From Thermoplasmata archaeon (GTDB lineage: Archaea; Thermoplasmatota; Thermoplasmata; Lutacidiplasmatales; UBA184): 64,000 nt of DNA. Positions 7,517 to 16,100 of the stretch are shown piece after piece. The stretch is taken from assembly GCA_021819135.1 (NCBI GenBank), contig JAKASE010000003.1, positions 1 to 64,000 of the forward strand, read 5' to 3'. The first letter of the stretch is position 1, and every line of letters begins with the position of its first letter. The position numbers and the translations under genes were made by a program. The notes beneath the pieces are model-generated. The model was given only the letters and a program-made list of their open reading frames with translations, was not told where the DNA came from and did not search any database.

Positions 7517-9115
7517 TCAGAACGGAGACTCCGTGTAGTCGATCGGCACGTCCACCACGGAGGGGGTCTTCGCGCCTATCGCCTCTCGCAGGACGCCAGC
7601 GAACTCACGCGGATTCGACGCCCGGAACCCTCGTGCCCCGAATGACTCGGCCAGTCGGACCAGGTCTGGATTCCCGAACTCCGTACCGAAGGTTCGACCG
7701 GCCTTCTCGAGCTGCTTGAAGCGGATGCTTCCCAGACCGTCATCCCGGAACACGATATTCGTCGTCGGGCATCCTTCGCGGCGAGCCGTTTCGAGCTCTT
7801 GGACATTCATCAGGAATCCTCCGTCGCCGCTGACGGTGACCACGTGGCGGTCGGGGTACAAGATCGCGGCCGCGAGGCCCCCCGGCAACGCGATCCCCAT
7901 CGAGGCGAGCCCGTTCGAAATGACCACGGTATTCGGTCGGAACGCGGGGAAGAAACGGCCGACCCAGAGCTTGTGTGCCCCTACGTCGCTGATGACGATG
8001 TCCTCCGGTGCGAGCACGGCCCGTAGTTCGTGCAAGATACGGCGAGGGTCTGACCGTCCGGCGAGAAGGTCGCGGCCTTCCTCGAGCGCGCGGAGAATAG
8101 GTTGGCGGAGGGTCGAGACCCGGCGGTCGTCCTTGGGTACCGGGATTCGTTCCCGAAGCAGCTGCAGGGACTCGCGGATGTCGGCGACGATCTCGACGGA
8201 AGGAACATAGTGGGAAGAGACCTCGGCGGGAGTAAAGTCGACGTGGATGATTCGCTGGTCCGCTCGAGGGTTCCAATGCTTGGGGTCGTACTCGACCAGG
8301 TCGTAACCCACACAGACGACGAGGTCCGCCTGGTCGAAGCCGAGGGCCCGGTAGTCGAGCTCCGGGCGCGCAATCGCGAAGAGGTTCATCGGGGAATCCC
8401 AGGGGATGCCTCCCTTGCACATCAGCGTGAGCGCCACGGGGATCCGCAGCTTCTCTGCAAACCTTGTTAACTCGGTGGCGGCAACGCCACGGATCACTCC
8501 GTTCCCGGCGAGGATTATGGGCGCGCCGGACCGACGAATGAGTTCGGCAGCCCGGTCCAGACTGGGTCGGTCGGGCGACGGGCGCCGAGCGCGTTCCCAC
8601 GGAATCGGACGGTCTGCCGTCTCCGCCTCGGCGATGTCGGAGGGGAGCTCGAGATGCGTCGGTCCCGGTTTCTCGGTCTGAGCGATCTTGAACCCTTTGC
8701 GGACGGCCTCCCCAGTCACCCGGGGGCTTTCGATCCGAGCGTTCCACTTGGTGATCGGGCTGAACAGCTTGAGCACGTCGATGAACTGATGCGACTCCCG
8801 GTGAATGAGGGAGAGTTCCTCCTGGGCCGTGATCGCAACCATCGGCGCCCGGTCGAGGTACGCGTCCGCCACGCCGGTGACAAGGTTGGTAGCACCCGGC
8901 CCAAGCGTCGAGAGACACACGCCGGCCTGTCGCGCCAGTCGGCCGTACACATCGGCCATGAACGCCGCCCCCTGTTCGTGCCGGGTGAGGACGAACCGGA
9001 TCGAGCTCGAGCCGAGCGCCTCCATCAGCTCGATGTTCTCCTCGCCGGGAATCCCGAACACCGTCGTTACTTGCTCGTTCTCCAGGGCCTTCACGACGAG
9101 TTCCGCGACCTTCAT
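7517..9115 (-). CDS. Acetolactate synthase-like ThDP-dependent enzyme
   Basis: A 532-residue cytoplasmic enzyme with the three-domain ThDP fold. The N-terminal Pyr domain has FGIPGEENIELMEAL and the activating glutamate in TRHEQGAAFMADVYGR; the C-terminal PP domain has the ThDP motif GDGGFLMNVQELETA, ending in RDDGLG, where classical synthases have N-D-N/G. It probably condenses two pyruvates to acetolactate or is a related decarboxylase or carboligase. No regulatory-subunit gene lies nearby, which favours a catabolic or stand-alone role. The start is ATG 9115, with box A GTCTAAAACC about 25 nt upstream. It is divergent from the oxidoreductase gene. Confidence 0.85.
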   Translation of the reverse strand: MKVAELVVKALENEQVTTVFGIPGEENIELMEALGSSSIRFVLTRHEQGAAFMADVYGRLARQAGVCLSTLGPGATNLVTGVADAYLDRAPMVAITAQEELSLIHRESHQFIDVLKLFSPITKWNARIESPRVTGEAVRKGFKIAQTEKPGPTHLELPSDIAEAETADRPIPWERARRPSPDRPSLDRAAELIRRSGAPIILAGNGVIRGVAATELTRFAEKLRIPVALTLMCKGGIPWDSPMNLFAIARPELDYRALGFDQADLVVCVGYDLVEYDPKHWNPRADQRIIHVDFTPAEVSSHYVPSVEIVADIRESLQLLRERIPVPKDDRRVSTLRQPILRALEEGRDLLAGRSDPRRILHELRAVLAPEDIVISDVGAHKLWVGRFFPAFRPNTVVISNGLASMGIALPGGLAAAILYPDRHVVTVSGDGGFLMNVQELETARREGCPTTNIVFRDDGLGSIRFKQLEKAGRTFGTEFGNPDLVRLAESFGARGFRASNPREFAGVLREAIGAKTPSVVDVPIDYTESPF

Positions 9116-9303
9116 CGGACTTCGGCCATCCCCGGTTTTAGACCCGGATGAATCCAGGCTGACCACGGGAGTTTCCGCCGCAACATTAGCAAATCGGGCG
9201 TGGGGTTCCTTCGCGACGGATCCAGGAAAAACCCCTCGACCTCGGTGCGCCTCCCGGTACTCACGAGCGTCAACGCTAAGGACTTTGAGACGAGGAACCG
9301 GTG

Positions 9304-10518
9304 ATGGTGGCCGCGGCGTCTGTTCCCCCCGGGGCTGAGACACCGCCGGCCGTCGTGCTGGGCGCGGGCTATGCCGGGCTCACCATCGCGCACGAGGTCT
9401 ACCGTCGGTCGAAGGGAACAATCCCGGTCGTCCTGATCGACCGAAACCCGGTCCACGTCCTCCGGACCGAACTCTATGAGGTCGGCCGGCTGGCCTCGTC
9501 CGGCGACAGCGATGCGGCCTGGGTGGTGCCGCTCGCTCAAGTGTTCGACCGGACATCCGTCACTATCCGCCAAGGCATTGTCCAGTCGATTGACCTTGCG
9601 ACCCGGACGGTCCTGCTCGACTCGGGCGAGCAACGATTCCGTTCCCTTGCAATCTGCCTCGGCAGCGTGGCGGCGTACTATGGGATCCCCGGGGCGGCCG
9701 AGCATACGCACCAGGTTTACCGCCTTTCGGGAGCGAAGAGGCTCGCCGCAGCGATCCGTGACATCGAGCGCACCTCAAACGCCCTCCCGGGCGAACGGTG
9801 CCCCCGGTTCCTGATCGTCGGCGGCGGATCGACCGGGACCGAGCTCGCGGCCGAGATTGCCACTACGGATTGGAAGGCCATCGCCGACCCAGCCGCGCGA
9901 CCGCCTGCCGTCTTCCTCTTGACGGGCTCGCTCCCATTCCTCGCGGGGTTTCCCCCGAGCATTATCGAACGTGCCCGCAAGGTCCTTGCTCGGTCGGGTG
10001 TCACGATTATCCCCGGGCTCAACGTCACGCGGGTGGAGCCTAGCCGCGTCTACCTCGAGGACGGGTCGGCCCTCGCGTCGGATGCGACGGTATGGTGCGC
10101 GGGCCTCGAGGCCCCCCACGTCGTGCGTCGACTTCCGGTCCCGCACGGGAAGGGAGGCCGCATCGTCGTCGAGCAGACGCTCGAAGTTCCCGGACATACC
10201 GGGGTGTTCGCGGTTGGCGACGTGGCCGACCTCCGAGACCCAAGGACCGGAGCCCAGGTACCGGCGACCGCGCAGGCAGCCCTCGCGGGGGCGGGGACCA
10301 CCGCCCGGAACCTCGTAGCTCGTTGGAACGATAGGCCGCTCGTGAAGTTCCGGTACGAGGAACGGAGGGTCGTCGTCGCGCTCGGACTCGGACAGGCGGC
10401 CGGAGCGGTTCGAAAAGTCCCGATTTGGGGAAGTCCGGCGGCGCTTCTCAAGCAGATTATCCAACGAAACTACGCCCACTCGATCGAGCAGGGAGAAACC
10501 CCCTCCACGCTGATCTAG
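9304..10518 (+). CDS. NDH-2-like FAD-dependent NAD(P)H oxidoreductase
   Basis: A 404-residue flavoprotein of the pyridine-nucleotide-disulfide oxidoreductase class. The N-terminal FAD-binding Rossmann motif is VVLGAGYAGL, the second nucleotide-binding motif is FLIVGGGSTGTELAAEI at about residues 165-182, and the C-terminal FAD motif is GVFAVGDVADL. No redox-active CxxC is present, which separates it from disulfide reductases and fits type II NADH dehydrogenase or sulfide:quinone-like enzymes at the membrane face. A GTG directly before the ATG (9301) is an alternative start. It is divergent from the acetolactate synthase-like gene. Confidence 0.85.
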   Translation: MVAAASVPPGAETPPAVVLGAGYAGLTIAHEVYRRSKGTIPVVLIDRNPVHVLRTELYEVGRLASSGDSDAAWVVPLAQVFDRTSVTIRQGIVQSIDLATRTVLLDSGEQRFRSLAICLGSVAAYYGIPGAAEHTHQVYRLSGAKRLAAAIRDIERTSNALPGERCPRFLIVGGGSTGTELAAEIATTDWKAIADPAARPPAVFLLTGSLPFLAGFPPSIIERARKVLARSGVTIIPGLNVTRVEPSRVYLEDGSALASDATVWCAGLEAPHVVRRLPVPHGKGGRIVVEQTLEVPGHTGVFAVGDVADLRDPRTGAQVPATAQAALAGAGTTARNLVARWNDRPLVKFRYEERRVVVALGLGQAAGAVRKVPIWGSPAALLKQIIQRNYAHSIEQGETPSTLI

Positions 10519-10655
10519 CGTTTCCCTGGGCGGCGAGTTTTCCTGCACAGGCCCCGCGGACCCGGATCGCGGGGCTTCCGGGCCGAAGCACCGCGCGAGA
10601 GGCTGGTCGACTCGACTCAACGAGGTCTTAAGAGAGAGTACTGCGAAACGGCATC

Positions 10656-10997
10656 ATGACCGTCAGACCCAACATTCCCGCTGCAGAGGCGCTCGAACTG
10701 ACCGCACTAATCTCGTACACCGAGAAGGGGATCGCGAGCCGTGTAATCGCCCGGACGGGAGGTGGAAGTGTGACCCTTTTCGCGCTCGATGCTGATCAGG
10801 AACTTAGCGAGCATGCGACACCGTACGACGCGCTCGTCGTGGTTCTCGAAGGCACGCTAATGCTGACCATCGGAGGCACCCTGGTTCGTGCCACCTTGGG
10901 GACAGTGGTCCGCATTCCTGCGAACGTACCGCACGCGCTAGAGTCTCCCAAGCGCTCGAAAATGATGCTGGTCATGCTCCGGGGACGCACCACCTGA
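10656..10997 (+). CDS. Small cupin-domain protein
   Basis: A 113-residue single-domain cupin: beta-barrel core with EHATPYDALVVVLEGTLML (motif 1, one His) and VRIPANVPHALESP (motif 2, His). It is of the short stand-alone type that binds a metal or small ligand; the ligand is unknown. Box A GTCTTAAGAG at about 10623-10632 lies 24-33 nt before the ATG, so it is probably leaderless. It precedes the NnrS-like operon and may belong to the same stress response. Confidence 0.8.
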   Translation: MTVRPNIPAAEALELTALISYTEKGIASRVIARTGGGSVTLFALDADQELSEHATPYDALVVVLEGTLMLTIGGTLVRATLGTVVRIPANVPHALESPKRSKMMLVMLRGRTT

Positions 10998-11133
10998 AAG
11001 AAGCGGTAACCCGGATCCGATTCCTCTCGGCCGGTGGGGCTACCGGCGCCCGCGAGAAGCATGCGAAGGGACCGGAGCCCGGACCTAGATTGTGCATCGG
11101 GGAGAATATAGGTTCACCTGCGTTTCGCGCGAT

Positions 11134-12402
11134 GTGCCGTTCTCCGCCGTTTCCCGTCAGTTTCTCACCGCGGCGCTGGCCCATCTCGCGGCGGCGGGCG
11201 CCGTGCTGCTGCTGGGCTCGGGCGCGGGGGCGCTTACCGTACGCTGGGACTTTCTCGTCTGGCTTCTGCTCGTCGGCTTCGTCGGGTTCACAACCGCTGG
11301 GTTCGCCCTCCACCTCTTTCCGACAATCTCCCGGCGCCCTCAGCCACCCCGATGGGTTGGGCAGGCGGCGTTCCTCCTCGCTGAGGGAGGGCTTGTCATC
11401 GGCGCGGTCGGCCTTTCCGTAGCGACTTCGCCTCCTTTACCGGGATGGGTATTCTCCCTCGGGGCACTGCTCTTCTTGGGAGGCGAGGGGGCCGTTGTAG
11501 GTCTCTTCGCGCGCGATCTCATCGAACCCCGACTGTTGACCCAGGGCCCCGAGACTCGGTCGGGCGATGCCGTGACCGTTCCTCTCTTTCTTGTGTCATG
11601 GGCCTCGGCCGTGGGCTCAGGCGGTTTGTTCGTCCTTTCTGGATTCGCCGAGGGGCCCGGATTCGGCTGGTGGCTCGCGGCGGTGCACCTGTTCGTCCTT
11701 GGGCACGCCGTGCTCCTCATCACGGCGGTCAGCCTCCGTCTCGTGCCTCGCTCGCTTGACGCCGACGTTTCCCGCCCGACGGTCTACCTTCTCGCCAGCC
11801 TCGGTATCGTCGGTGCGATCCTCGTTCCCGTTGGGATGCTCGGGACGTCTCCATCTTCGGCCGCCGACCTCGCCGTCTGGGCCGTGCCCGAGGCGGCCTT
11901 CGCCATCCTGTTCGTTTCCGTACTGATCGTTCTCGTGATTCGGGCTCGGACTCCCCGTGCGGAGGTGGGCCTGCACCTGACGAGCCTCACGTTGTTCCTG
12001 ATCGGTGGCTCGATCGGCCTCTGGATGATCTCCGAGTCGAACTACACCCCAGTGGTGGCCCACGCGCTCGTCAGCGTCCTTGGGTTCGTGGGCATCACAA
12101 TCCTGTTCATGTGGTTCGGCATGATTGCCCCGTTCCAGCGGATTTCCCACGCCTGGACGCGACGCATGCTCTGGGCTCTCTCAGCAACTTGGATTGTGGG
12201 AGTGGTCGCCGTCGCGACGGAGGGCGCCGAGGGCTGGTCAGGCGCCGGATGGTTGTCCTCGCTCTCCGGCGCCCTCCTTCTCGGGGCGACCATCGTGTGG
12301 GGGGCCGGTACAACACCGGTCCTTTATCCGGCACTGAATCCCTTGCCGGGACTGACCAGCGAGGAGATCCGGGTCATCCGGGACCGGTGGAAAGACCGAT
12401 GA
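11134..12402 (+). CDS. Twelve-TM NnrS/heme-copper-oxidase-like membrane protein
   Basis: A 422-residue integral membrane protein with about twelve hydrophobic segments. Conserved-looking histidines occur in membrane context: ALHLFPTISRR after TM2, and VHLFVLGHAVLLITAVSLRL in TM6. This resembles NnrS, a heme protein linked to nitrosative stress, and related subunit-I-like proteins. The GTG at 11134 is chosen because AATATAGG at 11105-11112 is a box A 22-29 nt upstream. The stop overlaps the next start as ATGA, placing it in an operon with hemerythrin and DUF488. The family call is by resemblance only. Confidence 0.6.
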   Translation: MPFSAVSRQFLTAALAHLAAAGAVLLLGSGAGALTVRWDFLVWLLLVGFVGFTTAGFALHLFPTISRRPQPPRWVGQAAFLLAEGGLVIGAVGLSVATSPPLPGWVFSLGALLFLGGEGAVVGLFARDLIEPRLLTQGPETRSGDAVTVPLFLVSWASAVGSGGLFVLSGFAEGPGFGWWLAAVHLFVLGHAVLLITAVSLRLVPRSLDADVSRPTVYLLASLGIVGAILVPVGMLGTSPSSAADLAVWAVPEAAFAILFVSVLIVLVIRARTPRAEVGLHLTSLTLFLIGGSIGLWMISESNYTPVVAHALVSVLGFVGITILFMWFGMIAPFQRISHAWTRRMLWALSATWIVGVVAVATEGAEGWSGAGWLSSLSGALLLGATIVWGAGTTPVLYPALNPLPGLTSEEIRVIRDRWKDR

Positions 12403-12884
12403 ACGATAGTGGGGAGCCGCCTTCCCAGGTGCTTTCGAGCGACCATAGAGAGATCGACCGAACGTTCGAAGAGTTCCAGGCAACCCCTCCGGCCGCGACC
12501 GGCCGGCGCACCGAGCTGTTCGACCGGTTCGCGACTGACCTGCGCCGCCACATCGCAGTCGAAGAGCAGCTTCTGTTCCCCGTCTTCGTGGAAGGGGAAC
12601 CCTCTCGCCGCCTGCTGGTCGACCTCATGCTCGATGAACACCGGCGGATCGAGGAGGTCCTGCAAGAGATTCACCGCCGGCTAGACACGGGACCTGCGTC
12701 GACCGGGGACCTCGAGTCCGAACTTCTCAACGTCCTCTGGGCGCACAATGCTCGCGAGGAGGAATCGGTGTACCCTTGGTTCGATGCGCATCTCTCGTCT
12801 CAGCAGGCCAGGACGGTGAAACGAGGGCTCAGGGAATCCGTTCCGACGAACAATGAACCGCGATTGGAGGAAAGGGACGCATGA
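12399..12884 (+). CDS. Hemerythrin HHE domain protein
   Basis: A 161-residue four-helix hemerythrin-like protein. The diiron ligands appear in order: SSDHREIDRTFEEF (H, E), LRRHIAVEEQLLFP (H, E), MLDEHRRIEEVL (H, E), and LWAHNAREEESVYPWFD (H, E). Such proteins bind O2 or NO, or act in iron and redox stress. The gene is translationally coupled on both sides by ATGA overlaps, between the NnrS-like membrane protein and DUF488. That context suggests defence against NO or reactive oxygen. Confidence 0.85.
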   Translation: MNDSGEPPSQVLSSDHREIDRTFEEFQATPPAATGRRTELFDRFATDLRRHIAVEEQLLFPVFVEGEPSRRLLVDLMLDEHRRIEEVLQEIHRRLDTGPASTGDLESELLNVLWAHNAREEESVYPWFDAHLSSQQARTVKRGLRESVPTNNEPRLEERDA

Positions 12885-13288
12885 CCGTGCGAGTCAAACG
12901 CGTCTACGCGCCACCCTCGAAAACGGACGGACGGCGGTACCTCATCGACCGCCTCTGGCCGCGAGGAGTCAGGAAGGAGGATCTGCTGCTCTCCGAGTGG
13001 CTCAAGGACCTTGCCCCTTCAACAGAACTCCGCTCGTGGTTCGGGCACGATTCCTCGAAGTACCTCGTCTTCCGGCGGCGCTATCGATTGGAGCTCGAAC
13101 GGCACCCGGATCTACTCGATCGCTTAGCGCGGGAGGCGCGCTCGAAAGACGTCACTCTCCTCTTCGCCGCTCACGACGTCGAACACTGCAACGCCACTGT
13201 CCTTCGAGAACTCTTGAACGAAAGACTCCGAGCGACGAACCGGCGCCCTCCGGACCGGAGGAACCGGATCCCTGCCTCGACTCCATGA
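12881..13288 (+). CDS. DUF488 (YeaO-like) protein
   Basis: A 135-residue protein with the DUF488 hallmarks: VKRVYAPPSKTDGRRYLIDR, LWPRGVRKEDLLLSEWLKDL, APSTELRSWFGHD and TLLFAAHDVEHCNATVLREL. The family is small and cytoplasmic, of unknown biochemistry, and often found with stress genes. It is the last gene of the three-gene operon and starts in an ATGA overlap with the hemerythrin gene. The C-terminal ~15 residues are Pro/Arg-rich and probably disordered. Confidence 0.85.
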   Translation: MTVRVKRVYAPPSKTDGRRYLIDRLWPRGVRKEDLLLSEWLKDLAPSTELRSWFGHDSSKYLVFRRRYRLELERHPDLLDRLAREARSKDVTLLFAAHDVEHCNATVLRELLNERLRATNRRPPDRRNRIPASTP

Positions 13289-13585
13289 TCCTTCGTCCGT
13301 TTTCCCGGTGACACCAACATCGTACGAGCTCTTCGAGCCCAACCTAACCCAGAGTAAGCGGGAGTAACCGTACGTGATCGCCGCCCCCCGAAGGTCCACG
13401 ACGACAGCGAAAGTCTCGACGACGATGCAGCCCCTTCCCCAAGAGATACCCCGGTCCCGACATGGCCCGGGGATGCCGATAGACTCAGCACCAAAGATAC
13501 TCGACCCAGCAAGCTTGGGAGCCGTCTTCCTGGAACGCGCCGGCGCGACGCTGGTAGCCGTGGGCCCGGGTCTGCAACCCCCTGG

Positions 13586-13881
13586 CTACGAACGATCGAC
13601 CTCTTGGTAGAACCGTGGGACGGGAGCGCCGTTCATCAGTGGCTTCAACTCAGCCCAAGCGCGATTCCGGTCCGCGCTGTCGTGCATGGCCATGAACGAC
13701 TCTTGGTTCCTGTGCTCGATGAGCTCGACATAGTTTCCTGGCCCTCCAAGAGGACTGAGCAGTCGGCAGGAGAGGAACCCCTCATGTTGCGAATGAATCT
13801 GGTTGTCCGAGCGAACCATTCACAGAGGTCACGGTCCTTCCCCTCTTTCCGGGGAGGAAACTCTTGGATGGCAACGAACAT
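13586..13881 (-). pseudogene. Frameshifted antibiotic-biosynthesis-monooxygenase-like (ABM) protein
   Basis: The first part reads MFVAIQEFPPRKEGKDRDLC, then EWFARTTRFIRNMRG. After a short plus-strand C4 run (13778-13781) the homologous sequence continues one frame over: GFLSCRLLSPLGGPGNYVEL, IEHRNQESFMAMHDS, and PRFYQEV at the end. Joined, this is a ~98-residue ABM (dimeric alpha+beta barrel) protein of usual length. Adding one base to the run would restore it, so this is either recent decay or a homopolymer error. Confidence 0.75.
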
Positions 13882-14307
13882 CTCCTGGCTCCGTTAGTCG
13901 GCCTCTCGCCCGGCCTCCTCGCCAAGGTGAGTCTCATCCACAATCGACGTGTAGACGTTGTGCGACCAGTCCAGCAACGCGAGCACCCGGCTCGGGGCGG
14001 TGGCGGGTTTCCGGTCCTTGAGTTGTAAGGAAGTTGAAACCGAATATCGCCGGCGCGTTTGTGTTGAGTGTCGCTGCTTTCCGGTCGTTCGATGAGAATC
14101 AAGTCGGGACCTTCGACGCACGTCCCCGGTGCACCCTCTGACGGCAAACGGAGCAGGGGGGCGCGTCGTACGTGCGAGCGTGAGCGTCGGAGACCCCTGC
14201 CGCATAGAGAAACGTCCGTCGACATCTCGACGAAAGCCGGCCGACGAGCGAAGCCGAGCCGGCCGACTTGGGGGCGAGGAGGAGCCACGGGAAGGGATGC
14301 GTGAGGC
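13882..14307. other. Intergenic region without a recognisable gene
   Basis: Frames here lack start codons or have unbiased composition. No tRNA, terminator hairpin or clear repeat was identified. Confidence 0.4.
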
Positions 14308-15339
14308 CTATGGGATGGGCGAAGGGACTCCCGGGACGGCCAAGATCAGTTCCTGGCTACTGCGGCCCGGTAGAACCTGTTGGACGTCGAATCCGGCCCG
14401 GTGCAGAAGCTCGCGCCACTCCGCCTCCGTTCGCTCGCGGCCCCCCGTCACCGCCATCATGATGAGATCAAGCCGGGCGCGAGCGGGCGGGAGCGGCCCC
14501 TCACTGAGCACCCCTTCTCGCACGATCAGGATGCCCTCATCACGAATGGCCCTTCGGCAGTTTCGAAGCAACTGGAGCGCCTTCTCATCGGGCCAGTCGT
14601 GCAGGATTCGCGACATCATGTATACGTCCCCTCCCACCGGGACCGAGTCGAACGCGGAGCCGGTGCGTATCTCACAGCGATCCCGGACTCCCCATGAATC
14701 GAGGAACGCCGGCGCATCGGTCACCGCATTCGGTACGTCGAACAGAATCCCCCGGAGGGTGGGCCGGCGTCGAAGCACAGCCGCGAGAAGCGCCCCCCGT
14801 CCCCCTCCGATATCGACCAGGACGTGGCCGTCCCGCAGGTCGCATCCCTCGAGCGGGTCCTCGAGGTCCCCAAGCGAGCTGGTCATCGTACGGTGGAAGG
14901 TCGCGTTCGCTTCGGGGTGTCGGGCGAGGTAATCAAAGTGGCCCATGCCGTAGACGTGGTCGAACGCCGTTTCGCCGGTCCTCACTGTGTGAAGAAGGTC
15001 TCCGAACGCGCGGTAGGACTCTTCCCCTTGGAAGGTCGCGAACGCCGCCAAGGAGCCCGGCACGTCCGAACGAAGGTAACTCCCCATCGGGGCCAGACCA
15101 AAACGTCGTTCCGGGTCCAGGGTGAACACACCGAATGATGCGAGCGCACGCATTACGCGGTAGAGGCGATCCGGATCAACTCCCAGTTCGCGGGCAAGCG
15201 AGCCGGCATCCGCGGGCCCGCCGGCCAGCCGGTCGGCGAGCCCAAGCTTCGCGGCAACATACAGGGCCTGGGTCAAGCGGTTTCCGCTGGCAAGTTGGAA
15301 GAGTCTCTCTCGCGCCAGCTCAGCGCCTTCCTCGGGCAT
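14308..15339 (-). CDS. Class I SAM-dependent O-methyltransferase (family 2, ASMT/COMT-like)
   Basis: A 343-residue protein. The N-terminal winged-helix dimerisation domain (residues ~10-95: LASGNRLTQALYVAAKLGLA, then LARELGVDPDRLYRVMRAL) is followed by a Rossmann methyltransferase domain with VLVDIGGGRGALLAAVL (motif I) and SRILHDWPDEKALQLL, whose His-Asp is typical of the catalytic area of plant-type and polyketide O-methyltransferases. It transfers methyl from SAM to a hydroxyl of a small, probably aromatic, molecule. ATG 15339 is preferred over the first ATG because homology starts there. The neighbouring ABM remnant and terpene-cyclase-like gene hint at small-molecule metabolism. Confidence 0.85.
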   Translation of the reverse strand: MPEEGAELARERLFQLASGNRLTQALYVAAKLGLADRLAGGPADAGSLARELGVDPDRLYRVMRALASFGVFTLDPERRFGLAPMGSYLRSDVPGSLAAFATFQGEESYRAFGDLLHTVRTGETAFDHVYGMGHFDYLARHPEANATFHRTMTSSLGDLEDPLEGCDLRDGHVLVDIGGGRGALLAAVLRRRPTLRGILFDVPNAVTDAPAFLDSWGVRDRCEIRTGSAFDSVPVGGDVYMMSRILHDWPDEKALQLLRNCRRAIRDEGILIVREGVLSEGPLPPARARLDLIMMAVTGGRERTEAEWRELLHRAGFDVQQVLPGRSSQELILAVPGVPSPIP

Positions 15340-15491
15340 ACCGCTCCCTCCCGGCGCGACACGACAGGCGGTGGGCATCAAGTATGCTTTGGCTCGCTCC
15401 CGGTCGGTCCTGGGGCCGTGCTACCCAGGGATTCCTCGGCGATCGATAAGAAGGGGCTCCGCTCGTTGCGGTATCGCGTCCGGCGGGCGGC

Positions 15492-15695
15492 ATGGATCCC
15501 GCGGCGCACTCAAGGACATCCGTCCGATCCCCACGGGAGCAAGCCACCCTCTTGCGGACCGAGGTAACCACCAGTTCAAGTCTTCTGAACGGCGCTATGG
15601 AAACGGTACAGTTTCTCGGCGACTGGTATACGAAGAACGCGAGGGGAAACCTGCGCCCTTCGGGCGCTCACGTCCCGGTACGTGAGGGTCCATAG
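15492..15695 (+). pseudogene. Coding fragment in diverged repeat copy 1
   Basis: The frame encodes QATLLRTEVTTSSSLLNGAM, then ETVQFLGDWYTKNARG and LRPSGAHVP. The same peptide pattern occurs at 18525-18658 (EVTTSPTPLNGAVETIKVLG, DKYAKNVK, LRPPGVQIQ, stop). Third-position substitutions predominate in places (GGT/GGC, GAC/GAC, AAG/ACG), so this was once a coding C terminus. The parent gene, perhaps that of a mobile element, is not recognised. No full-length version is in the window. Confidence 0.4.
15535..15665 (+). repeat. Diverged repeat family R1, copy 1
   Basis: A ~130-nt stretch aligns with 18519-18655. Shared blocks include the nine bases GAGGTAACM, then TCTGAACGGCGCT, GAAACG, TTCTCGG and CGAAGAACG. 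Copy 1 follows the O-methyltransferase start on the opposite side; copy 2 follows the terpene-cyclase-like gene. Confidence 0.6.
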
Positions 15696-15698
15696 CCA

Positions 15699-15727
15699 GA
15701 ATGTCGGAGGGGGAATGGAAACCCCCC
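15699..15727. repeat. tRNA-end-like repeat, third (partial) copy
   Basis: GAATGTCGGAGGGGGAATGG then AAACCCCCC resembles the 3'-terminal 25-30 nt of the tRNA-Met gene at 21788 (on its complementary strand) and the better copy at 19326-19353. It may be an old attachment-site remnant. The surrounding 15340-16100 region has no intact gene. Confidence 0.45.
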
Positions 15728-16100
15728 GGGGATCCAAGAACTGACAACTTCCGACCATTCCATTACCGGACGGTGCACGAAAGAGAACTCCTTCGAACAT
15801 TCCCGACCATAGAAATCGGTCCATGTGTTCGAACCGACTCCACCGGCTACAGAACCCGCCGATTGCCGACATGTCCGAAGTCCTCCTTGATTGCGCATGA
15901 CTAGTTCCTTCTGCTCGCCCACGCTGCCGGACCAAAGTCCTCCACGTGGGCTCACCCGGTCAAGCCACCCTCCGGTTCCGGAAAGCCATCGTCTTTAGTG
16001 CCAGGCGGGGGAACGCGACCTGCAATGCGAGTTGATGTCCGCCGACTCGCGAGCCGAAGCGACGGTCACGGCGCGTGGTGATGGCTCCACGGCAGGTACG

